A DNA stretch of 31,567 bases, taken from positions 1 to 31,567 of the IMG/VR virus record IMGVR_UViG_3300037247_000387; one strand, written 5' to 3'. Positions 12,217 through 21,127 of the stretch are shown here, in pieces. This stretch comes from a virus. The translations under genes were made by a program, and so were the position numbers. Under the pieces are notes generated by a model. That model searched no databases. It saw only the letters and a program-made list of their open reading frames with translations, and was not told the origin of the DNA. Position 1 is the first letter of the stretch. Each line of letters starts with the position of its first letter.

Positions 12217-12489
12217 CTATTTTTTAGCATTATTCAACTTTTCAATCAAATCATTTGCCTTTTGTTTGGATGCTTTTATTTTATCCAAATGTTGGTTGCA
12301 AACCTCCATTGCGGCGTTTATAATGTCAACATTCCACCACTTTGTTTTGGTTGATAGAACTTTTTTGATATAATCAATACCAAAAGTTATTTCCTTTTTT
12401 TTTAATTCATTTTTAACCATGGCATAACCTCCCCATGGTAAATTTGAAATTATGGTTTCAATTAGTTTTTTTTGATCTTCTGTTTTCAT
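12217..12489 (-). CDS. Hypothetical early protein (90 aa)
   Basis: A 90-residue basic helical protein starting MKTEDQKKLIETIISNLPWG. The spacing of helices (GYAMVKNELKKKEITFGIDYIKKVLS, then TKWWNVDIINAAMEVCNQ) is compatible with a small helix-turn-helix or winged-helix DNA binder. A similar pattern (GY...V...L.....S..TVR..L) occurs in phage proteins from Bacteroidota. As the second gene of the early operon it could be a regulator, but this is inference. Confidence 0.6.
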   Translation of the reverse strand: MKTEDQKKLIETIISNLPWGGYAMVKNELKKKEITFGIDYIKKVLSTKTKWWNVDIINAAMEVCNQHLDKIKASKQKANDLIEKLNNAKK

Positions 12490-12490
12490 T

Positions 12491-12670
12491 TTATATGTTT
12501 TTTATTAAAATTTTAGCTTGTGATTCATTATTTACAATATATAATTGGCGATTTGAATAATTATAAGATTCCCATTTATTTAAACCCTCAATTGTGTTAT
12601 TTCCTTTAATATCAATATAAGCAACCACAATATTAAAAGCCCTTTTTGTTTTTTTAATTATTGAATACAT
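12491..12670 (-). CDS. First early-operon protein, hypothetical (59 aa)
   Basis: A 59-residue protein starting MYSIIKKTKRAFNIVVAYID; strands NIVVAYIDI and NRQLYIVNN and a final helix suggest a compact alpha/beta fold. Its stop ends 1 nt before the next ATG. It is the first gene after the 259-nt gap separating it from the lysis genes, so is probably the first gene of the early transcription unit. Unknown function. Confidence 0.6.
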   Translation of the reverse strand: MYSIIKKTKRAFNIVVAYIDIKGNNTIEGLNKWESYNYSNRQLYIVNNESQAKILIKNI

Positions 12671-12929
12671 ATTTTATGCTTCTTTATTACACTTTATTTA
12701 CACACAAATAACATAATAATTATTTTAATATCCAAGTTTTAAGCTTAATTTTTTTTTTAAACTTAATAATTAATAAAAAACAGTTAAAAAGCTCTACAAA
12801 GCCCGGCCGCCCAAAAAATTAGCCGGAAAAAGGAGTATTTAACCAAAAAAAAAGGATGCGCTTTTAAACACACCCCCAACCATAAACCAAAAATTAAGAA
12901 AAAATGAACAGAAAAAAACCAGAAATATT
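12671..12929. other. Intergenic region between lysis and early genes, with GC-rich island
   Basis: No gene seen in 259 nt. It divides the end of the late genes from the start of the early genes, so a late terminator and an early promoter are expected. Near 12800-12836 is a GC-rich island in A/T tracts where CCGGC and GCCGG can form a 5-bp stem with a 14-nt loop, a terminator candidate. On the minus strand, TTG at about 12740 is followed about 21 nt later by TTATTTGTG, a weak match to the Bacteroidota promoter. Neither is strong. Confidence 0.4.
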
Positions 12930-13313
12930 TTATTTTTTCTTTCTACTAAACTTTGGTATATAATAACCACCAAAGAAAAATGTTATTACAGCAATAAAAG
13001 AAATCGGAATTTGGAATGATGTAATTATGCCAATCAGTTGTTTCATATCAATTTCTATTTCCGTTAATTGATCTATTCCAAAGGCAGCAATCACAACCCA
13101 AAAAACCAGAATATAATTTATTATTAACATTATTGCAATTGATCTTCGCGTCCTGGACCGGATGGAATTTTCATCCATTGTTTTAATATAAAAATCTTTT
13201 GTCAAATCGGCTTTTTCTTGAGATGTTAAACTTGAATCATCTAACTTTCCTAATAAATTATTGGCGGTTTTTCCAATATCAATTCTGCCGGAAAAAATCT
13301 TTAAAATTCCCAT
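12930..13313 (-). CDS. Holin-like membrane protein (3TM-type)
   Basis: A 127-residue protein. Residues 1-57 are soluble and polar. Two strong hydrophobic helices follow at about 58-80 (SIAIMLIINYILVFWVVIAA) and 93-117 (LIGIITSFQIPISFIAVITF), then a basic tail FSRKKK. The layout resembles the 3TM_holin family seen in gene transfer agents and phages, in which RRSIAIML-type starts are common. It is 11 nt downstream of the M15 peptidase, as expected for a lysis cassette: holins open the inner membrane at a set time. Confidence 0.7.
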   Translation of the reverse strand: MGILKIFSGRIDIGKTANNLLGKLDDSSLTSQEKADLTKDFYIKTMDENSIRSRTRRSIAIMLIINYILVFWVVIAAFGIDQLTEIEIDMKQLIGIITSFQIPISFIAVITFFFGGYYIPKFSRKKK

Positions 13314-13324
13314 GTTTTTAAGTT

Positions 13325-13774
13325 TTAAGGATAAATAATAAATATTTTATATTGATCTGGAATGTGTCTTACATCCAAATGCAACCATGTTTTTGTGTTT
13401 TCTTCAATAGTTGTTAAACCTAACTTTTTAAAAATTGATTCCCAATTAATTATAATATCGTTTCGAACTTCATTATAAAATTCGGGTTCCTGGTCTTTGA
13501 ATTTTGGGTCTGCTGCACATCCAAATTTATGTAAACTATCACCGGCACCAATTGCGGCGGTTGGATACCTTAAACCAGATTGTTCAAAATTTCCACCGGT
13601 GGCCCAATTATTTATAATCATTGGTACACCATAACGGTTTCTTATGAATTGCAAAATATTTATTAATTCTGGCCTAATCCAATGAATTGAACGCGAACCC
13701 CATTTGTTGTAAAACTCACGACTTACAAATTCATCTATATAAAAATTTTCAGATGCTTTAATTCTTTTTATCAT
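13325..13774 (-). CDS. Endolysin, M15 peptidase family
   Basis: A 149-residue protein of the peptidase M15 (D-Ala-D-Ala carboxypeptidase-like) family. It has the zinc site SLHKFGCAADPKF, with H82 and D89, and WLHLDVRH, with H132. The lead region FVSREFYNKWG and the substrate loop GNFEQSGLRY are typical of the short single-domain phage form. No signal peptide, so it needs the holin to reach the cell wall. It cuts peptide cross-links in peptidoglycan. It overlaps the upstream membrane gene by 17 nt. Confidence 0.88.
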   Translation of the reverse strand: MIKRIKASENFYIDEFVSREFYNKWGSRSIHWIRPELINILQFIRNRYGVPMIINNWATGGNFEQSGLRYPTAAIGAGDSLHKFGCAADPKFKDQEPEFYNEVRNDIIINWESIFKKLGLTTIEENTKTWLHLDVRHIPDQYKIFIIYP

Positions 13775-14003
13775 TTTTTTTTAGTTTTTTGGTTTCTAGT
13801 TTTATCTTTTTATTTTGTAAATATAGATTTGATATTTTAAAAATTATATATACCATACCGAGAATTGAAGTTAGAAACAAAACCGTTTTATTCCAATTTT
13901 GAACATTTAGCCAATCGGTTAAATTCATATAAACAGTTAATAAAACGGCACCCAGGCCGGTGCCATCGGCAAAATTTAAAACGGTGTTTTTCATAACTTT
14001 CAT
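13758..14003 (-). CDS. Small membrane protein of the lysis cassette (81 aa)
   Basis: An 81-residue protein with hydrophobic segments at about 14-27 and 40-60 and a long Lys-rich cytoplasmic tail (QNKKIKLETKKLKKNDKKN). It sits directly upstream of and overlaps the endolysin. It could be a second holin, a pinholin or an antiholin. Two membrane proteins bracketing the M15 enzyme are common in phage lysis cassettes. Start at 14003 is followed by a second ATG three codons on. Confidence 0.6.
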   Translation of the reverse strand: MKVMKNTVLNFADGTGLGAVLLTVYMNLTDWLNVQNWNKTVLFLTSILGMVYIIFKISNLYLQNKKIKLETKKLKKNDKKN

Positions 14004-14051
14004 TAGTTATTAAAATGTTAATAAACATTATTAATTATTATCAATATGCAT

Positions 14052-17000
14052 TTATTTAATTGTTTCTAAAAATGAACCATTTGTATTTTTTTGAAAATGA
14101 ATATCAAACTCTTTTAGTCTTGCATCTGCATTATATGTATCGTTTGCATCACCACCAATACGAGATAATTTTATATCTAACATTGAACTTATTTTTGCAT
14201 CTACTTTTGTTATGGAACCAAAAGTATTTACTTGTAATGTGTCAGCGATTCCCGCGGCTGCGGCTTGTATATCAACGTCTATCCATGCACCTATTGTTTC
14301 TCCGTTGTTTCTCCAACGATAAGAAAACCGCCAAACAACATTGTTTATGTTTACATTGGTTGGTTCCCAATGTACATGTGGCCGTATATCGCTACCTTCT
14401 TTATATGTATGGGGCATTTGTGCAATAATATGTAATGTTTCGGTTCCATTTGCAGAAAACAAATATCCTAGTTCATTTACATCATAAGTTGGGTCAGAAC
14501 CTTGGCCCGGAGGATTTATTGCAACAACTGGAAACCTCATATCATCCCACAGTCCGGCAATATTAATATAAACACCATTTTTATCAATTTTACTTTTTGC
14601 AGTATTTTTATATTGAATCTCTAAAATTGAACCGGTTGTTATATTATTAACCGCGTTAATTGTATTTTGCGGAACACTTGAAATTGAATTTGTGCTAAAA
14701 AATAAAGCAATATCAGCACCTTTTATTAATGCAAAACCATCTGGCTGCATTTGGCTATATGTAGAGCCTCCACCCCCAACGTTAAACCATTTTTGCGCGG
14801 CATTATAACGTAAATCATCAGTAAATAAAAAGGCGTCACCATCCGGATTTGTATATGGGATTTGTTTATCATCACTATTTCCTAAAATTTTTGCAAATAA
14901 ATTTCGGCCCTGGTTTGCAGATAATGGTTTTAAATATGAATTACTTAGTAAATTGTCAATTACATCGGTTTCACGTAATAAATCGGCCGGCAATGTAACA
15001 ATTGTTGAACCACCACCACCCGGATTTGGATTATAAGTTTGTGAACCTTGTTTGCGTTCTTCAAAAGGTAAAAATAATTCTTCGGTTGGTTCATTTAATA
15101 ATGGCTTTGAAATTTGTATCCATTCACCAGAAAAAACACCCTTTTTTAATGACCAGGAACAACCATTTAATAAAAAAACCTTATCATCATTTAATGAATC
15201 TTTTACAATTGTTGAAAAATCATAATTTTGGCTTAAAATATCGGTTGTTAATCTTTGACCATAAGTTCCCAATTGTTTGAACATTGCATTTCTCGCAATT
15301 GATGTTAAGGTCCGGCCATTATCCCAAAATCGCAATGCGTTGTTATCACTATTTTTTAAAACGGCGGAATATATTGTATCTCTGGATGGAACACTTGGAA
15401 CATCGGATGCAATCATATCAATTTCATGGATGCCGTTGTAATCTTGATAAGAATTTTTATATCTTAATGCAACATATTCACCGGACTGTAAATCTGCAAC
15501 AATTTCAAATGTTGCATAATCCCATCCGATCCAAATATCAGAAATTGCACCGCTTATGTGCATCATGTAAATTCTAAAAGTAATTTTACCAGAAACTGGA
15601 AGAGAATCTAATATAATATCAAATGTTAACCATTGGCCTGCTTTGGTTTTTAATTCAATTGGAATTTCTCCCTCTATCCACTCACCATCTTCATTTGCGG
15701 AATAGGGTTGAAAAGGAACATCATTAATATTTAAGCCAACTAATATTTTAACTTTTAGAAATCCTGGTATCCAAAACCCATTGGGGTCAAACAGTAGATA
15801 TTTACCGGTAATTCTGTATTTATGATCTGGTGTTGTTTCTAATTCAAATTGTTGTTGAAACCATTGTAAATCATGATTTGGGTTACTTGGTTCATTGTAT
15901 GCATCGCCCAAATCTTGCAAAACGGATGCATAACCGTAATGTTCACCGGCGAATAAATACCGTGCTTTGCTTGTTTTATCCCATTGACCATCTAAACCAT
16001 TGTCAAAACTTGAATTTTTTAATAATTGGGTTTTTAATCCATAATCATGTTTTGTTCTTACTTCTCTAAATGCGTTATCAACTTCAAGGTTTCCGGTTCC
16101 ATCCAAAATGTGATTTACACCACTTACACCGGCAATTATTATTTCATTATATTTTGATGAAACGGATTTATAAACACCGTTTCGATCAAAAAGCCTTTGA
16201 TTTTGTGGTGTGTCTAATTCTGGCAATCTTTCAATTAACCAAATTCCATTATATTGAAAAACTCTGGATGTAAATTCCTCTAATATTTTTTTTAGTACAA
16301 ATTCACATGTTTGATTTTTTAAAAGTATTGCATCAATATATGTTTGCGCCAATGATGAATCAGAATTTTGTTGTAAAAATCCATCTTCGTAAAGGTTCAT
16401 TCTTTCGGCAATATCAAAATTTAAATTGGTTTTACTTAAACAAACCGCGATTACATCCAACAATGAAATATTACCGGTTATTTCTTCACCAACGGCATCA
16501 ACAAAATCAATATCCTTTAAATCACCTAAACCATCGGTTGCCCTTAATCCAACCATATATGGTGGCTGTTTGTGCGGTTCGTTGTATAATCCAGGAATAA
16601 TAAAACCTTTCCACAAAATTATATTAGTATTAACCGGTGAAAAATCTTCTGAAATTCCGGTTGCTATTCCAGAAAAAACCCAACGCAATTTCCAACCAAT
16701 CCCGGTTTGTGGCGGTGGTGGTGTAATTATTATGCGCCTTGGTTCCGCGGTGTCAATAATTGCGGAATATGTTGTTGCGTTTATTAAATTTACTAATCCT
16801 CGTATTATATCAAATATATCATTTCCATCGGCTTTGATATATGTAACAAGTTCATTCCATCCGGTGCCGGTGTCAACTTCAATTTTATATGTTACGGCAT
16901 TGGATGTTCCACCACTAAAAATTTGCGTAAAATATCCAATATATGGGTTTGTATAAAATCCGCCTGGCTCTTGAAAGCCTGGTGAATTACTTGAATCAAT

Positions 17001-18056
17001 TGAAAATGTTGTTCCGTTGTAATCACTTCCGCCATCTTGTAATGTGAATGTAAGGTTCCCAATTCCATCGTGTAATGCTCTAATGGTCCAAACCGGCGGT
17101 TCAATGTCTAACAATAACGCTGTCACTTGACTTGGTGATGGTCCATAAATTCCGGCCGGTGTATTATCAACGGCGGCAACTATCCGGTCACATAATTGTG
17201 GTATTGTTTCATTTTCTATTGCAATAAATTGTTCACTTTGATAATCGAACCATGAAATATTATTTCCGTTGATTTTCTTAAATCTTTGCGGACCAATTAA
17301 GATTGAAAATCTAGGAGATTCTAAACCAAGTGTAAAATCAGTATTATAATGTTGTATTTTATCGGATGTTTCGACAATTAATTTGGTATATGCAATAGGA
17401 AAACCGGATGAATCAAACTCACTAACCGCGGAAAATGTCCGCGCGGGTCCACCTTCCAACGGTGTTTCTGCGAAATCTGGATTAGATATATTATCAATTA
17501 TTAATTGCGCTAATGTTGTTGGCGTATAATCGGCCAAAACAATGTTTAAGGTTTCGGAAATTAAGGTTTTTATTAAATTATTATTTGAATCAATGCGGCC
17601 CTGGTAACATCTAATTGTTTGTGTATTTGTGGCGGCCAATAATGCTGTTATGTTAAATAATGCTTTTGGTTTTAAACCGGTTGCGGCTCCATATTCGGTA
17701 AATTCAAAACCGAATGTTGGGTCCGCCGTTGCGCCTGAATCAATTGTTAATAATGACATTGCACCAACTGCGGTGTCTTTTCCGGGATGTAATTCAACAA
17801 CATATTCACGGTCCGAAGTGGTAAAAAATTCTTCAAATTCATAATCAATTTCGGAAATTATTTCCAAAACAAGTTCCTGGCCTTTTACGGTTTCAAAAAT
17901 ATTATCACCGGCACCCAACATTGAAATTGTACATGGATTTGGGCCGGCTTTTATAAATTTTGGTAAATCTTCAAAATCTCTTTTTTTAATCCATAATTCA
18001 TAATAATCATTATAAAAATCATAGAATCCAACTTTATATTTTGTTTTATATGCCAT
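14052..18056 (-). CDS. Large tail-tip / fibre protein (1334 aa)
   Basis: The largest protein in the window. The N terminus (AYKTKYKVGFYDFYNDYYEL, then a KAGPNPCTISMLG loop) resembles distal-tail/baseplate proteins of Bacteroidota siphophages. The region about 100-500 has repeated beta-rich stretches. Around 560-660, LNFDIAERMNLY and ILEEFTSRVFQYNG resemble tail-hub-type segments. At 1013 a GGGGS linker begins. The final ~320 residues form a fibre-like part with KPLSANQGRNL, a second GGGGS linker, and a sugar-binding-like block (RPHVHWEP near 1223). It probably joins hub and receptor-binding roles in one chain. It overlaps the tape measure stop by 1 nt. Confidence 0.82.
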   Translation of the reverse strand: MAYKTKYKVGFYDFYNDYYELWIKKRDFEDLPKFIKAGPNPCTISMLGAGDNIFETVKGQELVLEIISEIDYEFEEFFTTSDREYVVELHPGKDTAVGAMSLLTIDSGATADPTFGFEFTEYGAATGLKPKALFNITALLAATNTQTIRCYQGRIDSNNNLIKTLISETLNIVLADYTPTTLAQLIIDNISNPDFAETPLEGGPARTFSAVSEFDSSGFPIAYTKLIVETSDKIQHYNTDFTLGLESPRFSILIGPQRFKKINGNNISWFDYQSEQFIAIENETIPQLCDRIVAAVDNTPAGIYGPSPSQVTALLLDIEPPVWTIRALHDGIGNLTFTLQDGGSDYNGTTFSIDSSNSPGFQEPGGFYTNPYIGYFTQIFSGGTSNAVTYKIEVDTGTGWNELVTYIKADGNDIFDIIRGLVNLINATTYSAIIDTAEPRRIIITPPPPQTGIGWKLRWVFSGIATGISEDFSPVNTNIILWKGFIIPGLYNEPHKQPPYMVGLRATDGLGDLKDIDFVDAVGEEITGNISLLDVIAVCLSKTNLNFDIAERMNLYEDGFLQQNSDSSLAQTYIDAILLKNQTCEFVLKKILEEFTSRVFQYNGIWLIERLPELDTPQNQRLFDRNGVYKSVSSKYNEIIIAGVSGVNHILDGTGNLEVDNAFREVRTKHDYGLKTQLLKNSSFDNGLDGQWDKTSKARYLFAGEHYGYASVLQDLGDAYNEPSNPNHDLQWFQQQFELETTPDHKYRITGKYLLFDPNGFWIPGFLKVKILVGLNINDVPFQPYSANEDGEWIEGEIPIELKTKAGQWLTFDIILDSLPVSGKITFRIYMMHISGAISDIWIGWDYATFEIVADLQSGEYVALRYKNSYQDYNGIHEIDMIASDVPSVPSRDTIYSAVLKNSDNNALRFWDNGRTLTSIARNAMFKQLGTYGQRLTTDILSQNYDFSTIVKDSLNDDKVFLLNGCSWSLKKGVFSGEWIQISKPLLNEPTEELFLPFEERKQGSQTYNPNPGGGGSTIVTLPADLLRETDVIDNLLSNSYLKPLSANQGRNLFAKILGNSDDKQIPYTNPDGDAFLFTDDLRYNAAQKWFNVGGGGSTYSQMQPDGFALIKGADIALFFSTNSISSVPQNTINAVNNITTGSILEIQYKNTAKSKIDKNGVYINIAGLWDDMRFPVVAINPPGQGSDPTYDVNELGYLFSANGTETLHIIAQMPHTYKEGSDIRPHVHWEPTNVNINNVVWRFSYRWRNNGETIGAWIDVDIQAAAAGIADTLQVNTFGSITKVDAKISSMLDIKLSRIGGDANDTYNADARLKEFDIHFQKNTNGSFLETIK

Positions 18057-19846
18057 TATCCAATGCGATTTCTTCGGTTATTATTTCTTTTTTGTATTAA
18101 ATGTAAATTATCTCCGGAGATAACAACATCCATAATTATTGGTTCATTGCCAGAACCTTGAAATTCTGGCAATCTTTTTGCCGGAATAACAGTTTCACCG
18201 GATGTTAAACGCGCCGGGAATGTGTCATTTGGAAACCCAGGTGGTACAATACCGCCCTCGGCCAAACCCTCGGCGCCCATACTTCTTACAAGTGAACCCG
18301 CAACAACTAATGCGGCACCCGCTAAAATTGCGGTCACCGGATTTGAAATTGCAAGTTGGAAGGCTTCCGCCGCAATTCCATATGCAATTATTGATTCACC
18401 CATTGATACTAAAAAATCACCAAACATTGCGCCAATATTTGACAAAACATCCTCCATGGAACCGGTACCCGCCAACATTGCGCCAACGCCTTGTGCAAAA
18501 CTTGATATTACACCGGCCATTAAGTTATTTATTGAACTGCTTAAATCCTCAGTTATATTTTCAACTTGTTTTGCTAGTTCCTCGTACTCATCAACTTCCT
18601 TTTGCGCTTTTTTAATTGCATCGGATTGGGTTTCATCAAAAGAAATTGTTTTCCCAATTTCAGTTTGTATTCCAACTGCTTTTTCTGGTGATTTTGTGCG
18701 CTTTAAATCTTCCTCGGTTAAACTTTTCAAAAATTTTATTTGGTCTTTCAGCGCCGTGTTCTTATCATTTAAAATTGCAATTGCATTTTCATCTAAAATA
18801 TTACCGGTGTTTATTAACTCATTATTAGCTTTTATTTCAGCATTTAAATCATTAATTGTTTGAACGTGTAAGACTTCAACATCAACCAAATTGGATGTTC
18901 CTTCTGAATTTTCTTTTGTTTCATCCGTGCTTTTTTCTAAACTTTTTTTATATTTATCAATAGCCAACATGCTTTCACGGTATGCACCACCGGAGCCATC
19001 GGCAAATGCCAATAATTTTTCCCACCATTTTAATGAATCGGCATCTATTATTGAGGTTGTGGCCTCCAAGCCTTCGGATGCAATTTGCAACATTGCATTC
19101 ATTGCGGGTGCCAATTTGGTTTTTATAGATGTTATAATTCCACCGACTTTTTCTTGAAAATCGCCCCAGGAATTTAAAACTTGTTGATTTACTCCTAAAT
19201 CACTATCAGCCAATGCAGAGTTCATTTCACCAACATTGCTGGTTATTACCTCCGCTAATACCGCGGCGCGCTCCGTTTCATTTCCAAATTTTAATACATC
19301 GGCCTGTGATTTTGAAAATGATATTCCAACTCTAGTAAGTGCGCCCACTTGACCTTGTAAGGCTTTACCCATTAAATTTGCAATAGTTACAGCATCACCG
19401 GCGGTTGCGGCATAACCTTTTTGTTGTGCCAACAAATTATTCATTGCGGGCATTAGGGTTTTTAATGTTGATGTTTGGGTTGCAAATGTTGCAATTTGTT
19501 GTGTTCCTGATAAAATAACCTCATCGGCAATAATTCCCAATTCTTGTTGGGCGCTGGCCATTTTTTTAATACTTTCAATTTCCTCGTCACTTGCCTTTAT
19601 TCTTTGGCGCATTACGGTTTCCAACTTAATTTCGGCCTCGGCTTGAATTTTATATGCGGCCTCGGCCTCGCGTCCAAATTGCATAACTTTACCAACGGCA
19701 AATGCACCGGCCATTAATCCGCCAATTTTGCCAATTGATTTGGAAAAACTACCCAATTGTTTTTTACCTTTATCTAAACCACTTTTAAATTTTGTGGTAT
19801 CTGCTGAAAGTTTGGCCGTTAATGATAATAGTGTTTTGCTAGACAT
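18056..19846 (-). CDS. Tail tape measure protein
   Basis: A 596-residue tape measure protein. N-terminal helix-rich LSADTTKFKSGLDKGKKQLG and GGLMAGAFAVGKV are typical. Residues about 60-380 are coiled-coil-like, with KSTDETKENSEG as a flexible stretch. Hydrophobic segments lie at about 450-520. The C terminus carries GGIVPPGFPNDTF and LTSGETVIP, typical of tape measure ends. Its length predicts a tail of around 90 nm, using about 0.15 nm per residue (inference). It overlaps the chaperone frame by 8 nt and the tail-tip gene by 1 nt. Confidence 0.93.
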   Translation of the reverse strand: MSSKTLLSLTAKLSADTTKFKSGLDKGKKQLGSFSKSIGKIGGLMAGAFAVGKVMQFGREAEAAYKIQAEAEIKLETVMRQRIKASDEEIESIKKMASAQQELGIIADEVILSGTQQIATFATQTSTLKTLMPAMNNLLAQQKGYAATAGDAVTIANLMGKALQGQVGALTRVGISFSKSQADVLKFGNETERAAVLAEVITSNVGEMNSALADSDLGVNQQVLNSWGDFQEKVGGIITSIKTKLAPAMNAMLQIASEGLEATTSIIDADSLKWWEKLLAFADGSGGAYRESMLAIDKYKKSLEKSTDETKENSEGTSNLVDVEVLHVQTINDLNAEIKANNELINTGNILDENAIAILNDKNTALKDQIKFLKSLTEEDLKRTKSPEKAVGIQTEIGKTISFDETQSDAIKKAQKEVDEYEELAKQVENITEDLSSSINNLMAGVISSFAQGVGAMLAGTGSMEDVLSNIGAMFGDFLVSMGESIIAYGIAAEAFQLAISNPVTAILAGAALVVAGSLVRSMGAEGLAEGGIVPPGFPNDTFPARLTSGETVIPAKRLPEFQGSGNEPIIMDVVISGDNLHLIQKRNNNRRNRIG

Positions 19847-20521
19847 TTTTCCATTTTTTTGTTAATTTTTCAAAATCTTCGCGTGTACTTTCTTTTACTT
19901 CTTGCTGTAAATCTTTTTTATCCCATGGAAAAGGAAACATTTTTTTCGGGCTTTGCCTATCTCCTATTTTTAATTGAATATTAATTAAACATGTTGTTTG
20001 CCATCTTACCCGATCCCATTCCTCCAACTCTTTGTTTTCTTTATATTCAAACCAAGAGTTGAAAATAATTGATGTTTCCCTTGGTGTTAAAAACCCAAAA
20101 TCATTTGGCGCAATTCCACATTTTCCAACCATTAAACCAAACCACTGTTCATAAATTTCCCAGAATGTTAATTCTGGGATTTCACATTTTTTAATTCATC
20201 GGTTTTTTCGTCTGAATCAATTTTGGCCATTATCATTTGCATTGATTGCATTAATTTTTTAATTGCATCTTTTATTGCGTTTGGGTCCTGGTCGAACATA
20301 TCAACAAAATCATCAATTGATAATTTAAACGGTTTTTTTTCGATTCTGCAACCCTCTTCAATTCCAATGTATATTGCCAAAAATGTATAATTCATTCCGG
20401 TTTCAATCGCTGTTTCTAAACTCTTAATGTTTAAACCGGATTGTTCCGAAAATTTGCGTATTGCATTCCATCCAAATAAAATTGGATAATCTATTTTATT
20501 TACTGTTATAAATTCTGTCAT
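19839..20521 (-). CDS. Tail assembly chaperone, frameshifted G-T-like fusion (about 227 aa)
   Basis: Extended product made by a -1 ribosomal frameshift at 20186-20192. Codons 1-112 are shared with the short chaperone; then 115 codons in the -1 frame follow to 19839. The second part reads CEIPELTFWEIYEQWFGLM and continues as VGKCGIAPNDFGFLTPRET, matching the T portion of tail chaperones in Bacteroidota phages. No ATG is needed: the ATG at 20132 lies within this reading. The -1 frame is closed by a TGA at 20196-20198, just upstream of the slip site, and open from there on. G/GT pairs coat the tape measure during tail assembly; here it lies between tube and tape measure genes, as expected. Confidence 0.85.
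20159..20192 (-). promoter_or_regulatory. Programmed -1 ribosomal frameshift signal
   Basis: The minus strand reads slippery heptamer AAAAAAT (20192-20186), in the zero frame as A-AAA-AAT, then a 7-nt spacer (20185-20179) and a perfect 8-bp hairpin, CCCAGAAT / ATTCTGGG (20159-20178), with a 4-nt loop. The zero-frame stop TAA (20168-20170) falls in the loop and stem edge. This is the classic arrangement for tail chaperone frameshifting. The spacer length and hairpin are optimal by known examples. Confidence 0.85.
20168..20521 (-). CDS. Tail assembly chaperone, short form (117 aa)
   Basis: A 117-residue protein starting MTEFITVNKIDYPILFGWNA and ending ELKNVKSQN. It fits the G-type tail assembly chaperone: small, mostly helical, ends in a charged tail, and is the zero-frame product of a gene with a frameshift signal. 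It is the predominant product if frameshifting is inefficient. It lies between the major tail protein and tape measure genes. On the minus strand the DNA before its start carries direct repeats of TTAACCATA. Confidence 0.88.
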   Translation of the reverse strand: MTEFITVNKIDYPILFGWNAIRKFSEQSGLNIKSLETAIETGMNYTFLAIYIGIEEGCRIEKKPFKLSIDDFVDMFDQDPNAIKDAIKKLMQSMQMIMAKIDSDEKTDELKNVKSQN

Positions 20522-20560
20522 TTCTTCTGGTTAATATGGTTAATATGGTTAATAATTAAT

Positions 20561-20583
20561 AAGGCCGGCAATTAACCGGCCTT
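20561..20583 (-). terminator. Hairpin terminator after the tail tube gene
   Basis: AAGGCCGG (20561-20568), 7-nt loop, CCGGCCTT (20576-20583): a perfect 8-bp GC-rich stem 7 nt after the tail tube stop, with A/T-rich DNA on both sides. It could reduce transcription of downstream tail genes relative to the abundant tube protein. Confidence 0.7.
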
Positions 20584-20589
20584 TATTAT

Positions 20590-21006
20590 TTATGGTGCCG
20601 GTACAACACTCTTGGCTAATGCGCCATTTCCCATTGCTGAAAAATCAAAAGTTGATTTATCTTGGTCCGGGTTTGAAATGCTTTGTGAATCGATTAAAAC
20701 TTTTCCTGACAAAACAATATCACCCTCAATGTCGGTTGACATTTTAATTGTTAATTCAGTGCCGGCCAATTGTGCATCCAATGTGTCATCAATTCCATAT
20801 GTTGCATCGTATGCGGTCATTGCAGCGTGTGAAATGCTCCAATCCTTAACATCCGCCAAAATTTCTTTCCATCCTTGTGAATCCTTGGATGTAATATCAA
20901 TCATATTTGTGTTGATTGTTAAATCAACACTTGTTGCATGTGCAATTGGCACATCATCAACGTATAATAATACGTTATGTCCTCTTATTACTCCGCTTGT
21001 TGGCAT
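20590..21006 (-). CDS. Major tail protein (tail tube)
   Basis: A 138-residue protein of the TP901-1-like major tail protein family. It starts MPTSGVIRGHNVLLYVDDVP and shows the typical VDLTINTNMIDITSKDSQGW and a C-terminal DKSTFDFSAMGNG. The fold is a beta-barrel that stacks as hexamers to build the flexible tail tube. Length is typical for this family. A strong hairpin follows the gene. Together with the tape measure and chaperones, it indicates a siphovirus with a non-contractile tail. Confidence 0.92.
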   Translation of the reverse strand: MPTSGVIRGHNVLLYVDDVPIAHATSVDLTINTNMIDITSKDSQGWKEILADVKDWSISHAAMTAYDATYGIDDTLDAQLAGTELTIKMSTDIEGDIVLSGKVLIDSQSISNPDQDKSTFDFSAMGNGALAKSVVPAP

Positions 21007-21127
21007 ATTTTTTTATTTTTTAAGTGAATATTTAATTTTTAGAATATTTTACTAAGATCTATTTATCCAGGCAAACCATTTTATTGAGTTATACAACGGA
21101 TAAAAAAGTCTTTAATAGAAAAATGTT

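Noticed and set aside
13949-13966. Inverted repeat GGCACC / GGTGCC
   Set aside because: It lies inside the 81-residue membrane gene and has no T run, so it is probably a chance feature of coding sequence.
14060-18863. Many plus-strand ORFs opposite the tail-tip and tape measure genes
   Set aside because: They have skewed composition typical of antisense AT-rich coding sequence (rich in His, Leu, Tyr or Ser), and no motif. All genuine genes here are on the minus strand.
19839-20132. A separate 97-residue gene starting at ATG 20132
   Set aside because: The frame is open and protein-like upstream of this ATG to the slippery site, so it is better explained as the frameshifted second part of the chaperone.
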